64,000 bases of DNA from assembly GCF_012396125.1 (NCBI RefSeq), contig NZ_JAAXOX010000002.1, forward strand, positions 248,001 through 312,000. The letters are read 5' to 3'. The stretch is from Cellulomonas denverensis. GTDB lineage: Bacteria > Actinomycetota > Actinomycetes > Actinomycetales > Cellulomonadaceae. The translations under genes were made by a program, and so were the position numbers. The notes under the pieces are model-generated. The model did no database searches, was not told the DNA's origin, and saw nothing but the letters and a program-made list of their open reading frames with translations. The first letter of the stretch is position 1. Each line of letters opens with the position of its first letter. Shown here one piece after another: positions 63,951 to 64,000 of this stretch.

Positions 63951-64000
63951 TCATAGCGGTGATGGACTGCGCACGTCGGTGTACGCCACCCGGAAACACC

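Overview
This is 64 kb of very GC-rich DNA from an actinomycete. The evidence is short GTG/ATG starts with four-base ATGA/GTGA overlaps, RbpA, OpcA, a roadblock/DUF742/GTPase conservon, a DUF222-HNH protein and the tyrA-cmk-plsC-der and zwf-opcA-pgl gene orders. Micrococcales, perhaps near Cellulomonadaceae, is my best guess, but no marker fixes the genus. Most of the window is ordinary chromosome; one short island is clearly foreign.

Layout, left to right. 1-5374: a galactoside uptake and hydrolysis operon on the minus strand (GH42 beta-galactosidase, lipoprotein solute binder, MalF-type and MalG-type permeases, the last cut by the window edge), with an inverted pair of operator-like sites upstream. 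5386-16243: small housekeeping and accessory genes: CDF metal transporter, two methyltransferases, M23 peptidase, YdeI, VOC and DUF1349 proteins, an ABC exporter whose ATPase gene is frameshifted, PadR and MarR regulators, a P-loop kinase-like protein and a terpenoid-cyclase-fold protein. 16254-25189: a C4-dicarboxylate module made of a CitA/CitB-type two-component system, a DASS anion transporter, fumarase and FrdABCD. Together these would sense and import dicarboxylates and reduce fumarate.

25174-34163 is the accessory region. A nitroreductase (Acg type) gene is followed by a secreted RCC1-repeat protein and then by a 44-bp copy of the 3' half of tRNA-Pro(GGG). The intact tRNA-Pro lies 5.5 kb to the right with the same 44 bp, so 28580-34131 has the form of an element integrated into a tRNA gene. 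Its cargo is an AAA ATPase plus a subtilisin-type protease, which match the two-gene anti-phage system IetAS, in DNA of visibly lower GC. No integrase remains. The left part of the island holds a decayed phage-like gene, a second 0.53-kb copy of the 3' half of the nitroreductase gene, and a ybaK gene lacking its 5' end.

34191-48427: an MFS transporter, a membrane protein and the chromosome-maintenance and division cluster der ... plsC-cmk-tyrA-rluB-scpB-scpA-parA-xerD. This cluster is interrupted by a DUF4287 gene, a DUF222-HNH gene and a SUKH-CbrC fusion gene. 48448-54119: ctaB, then the pentose-phosphate operon tal-zwf-opcA-pgl. 54148-59880: a conservon (sensor kinase, roadblock protein, DUF742, small GTPase) with a PAS-domain protein as its fifth gene. 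60024-63908: glycolytic genes gap-pgk-tpiA, then secG and rbpA.

All calls come from reading the sequence and from memory of protein families; no database search was run.
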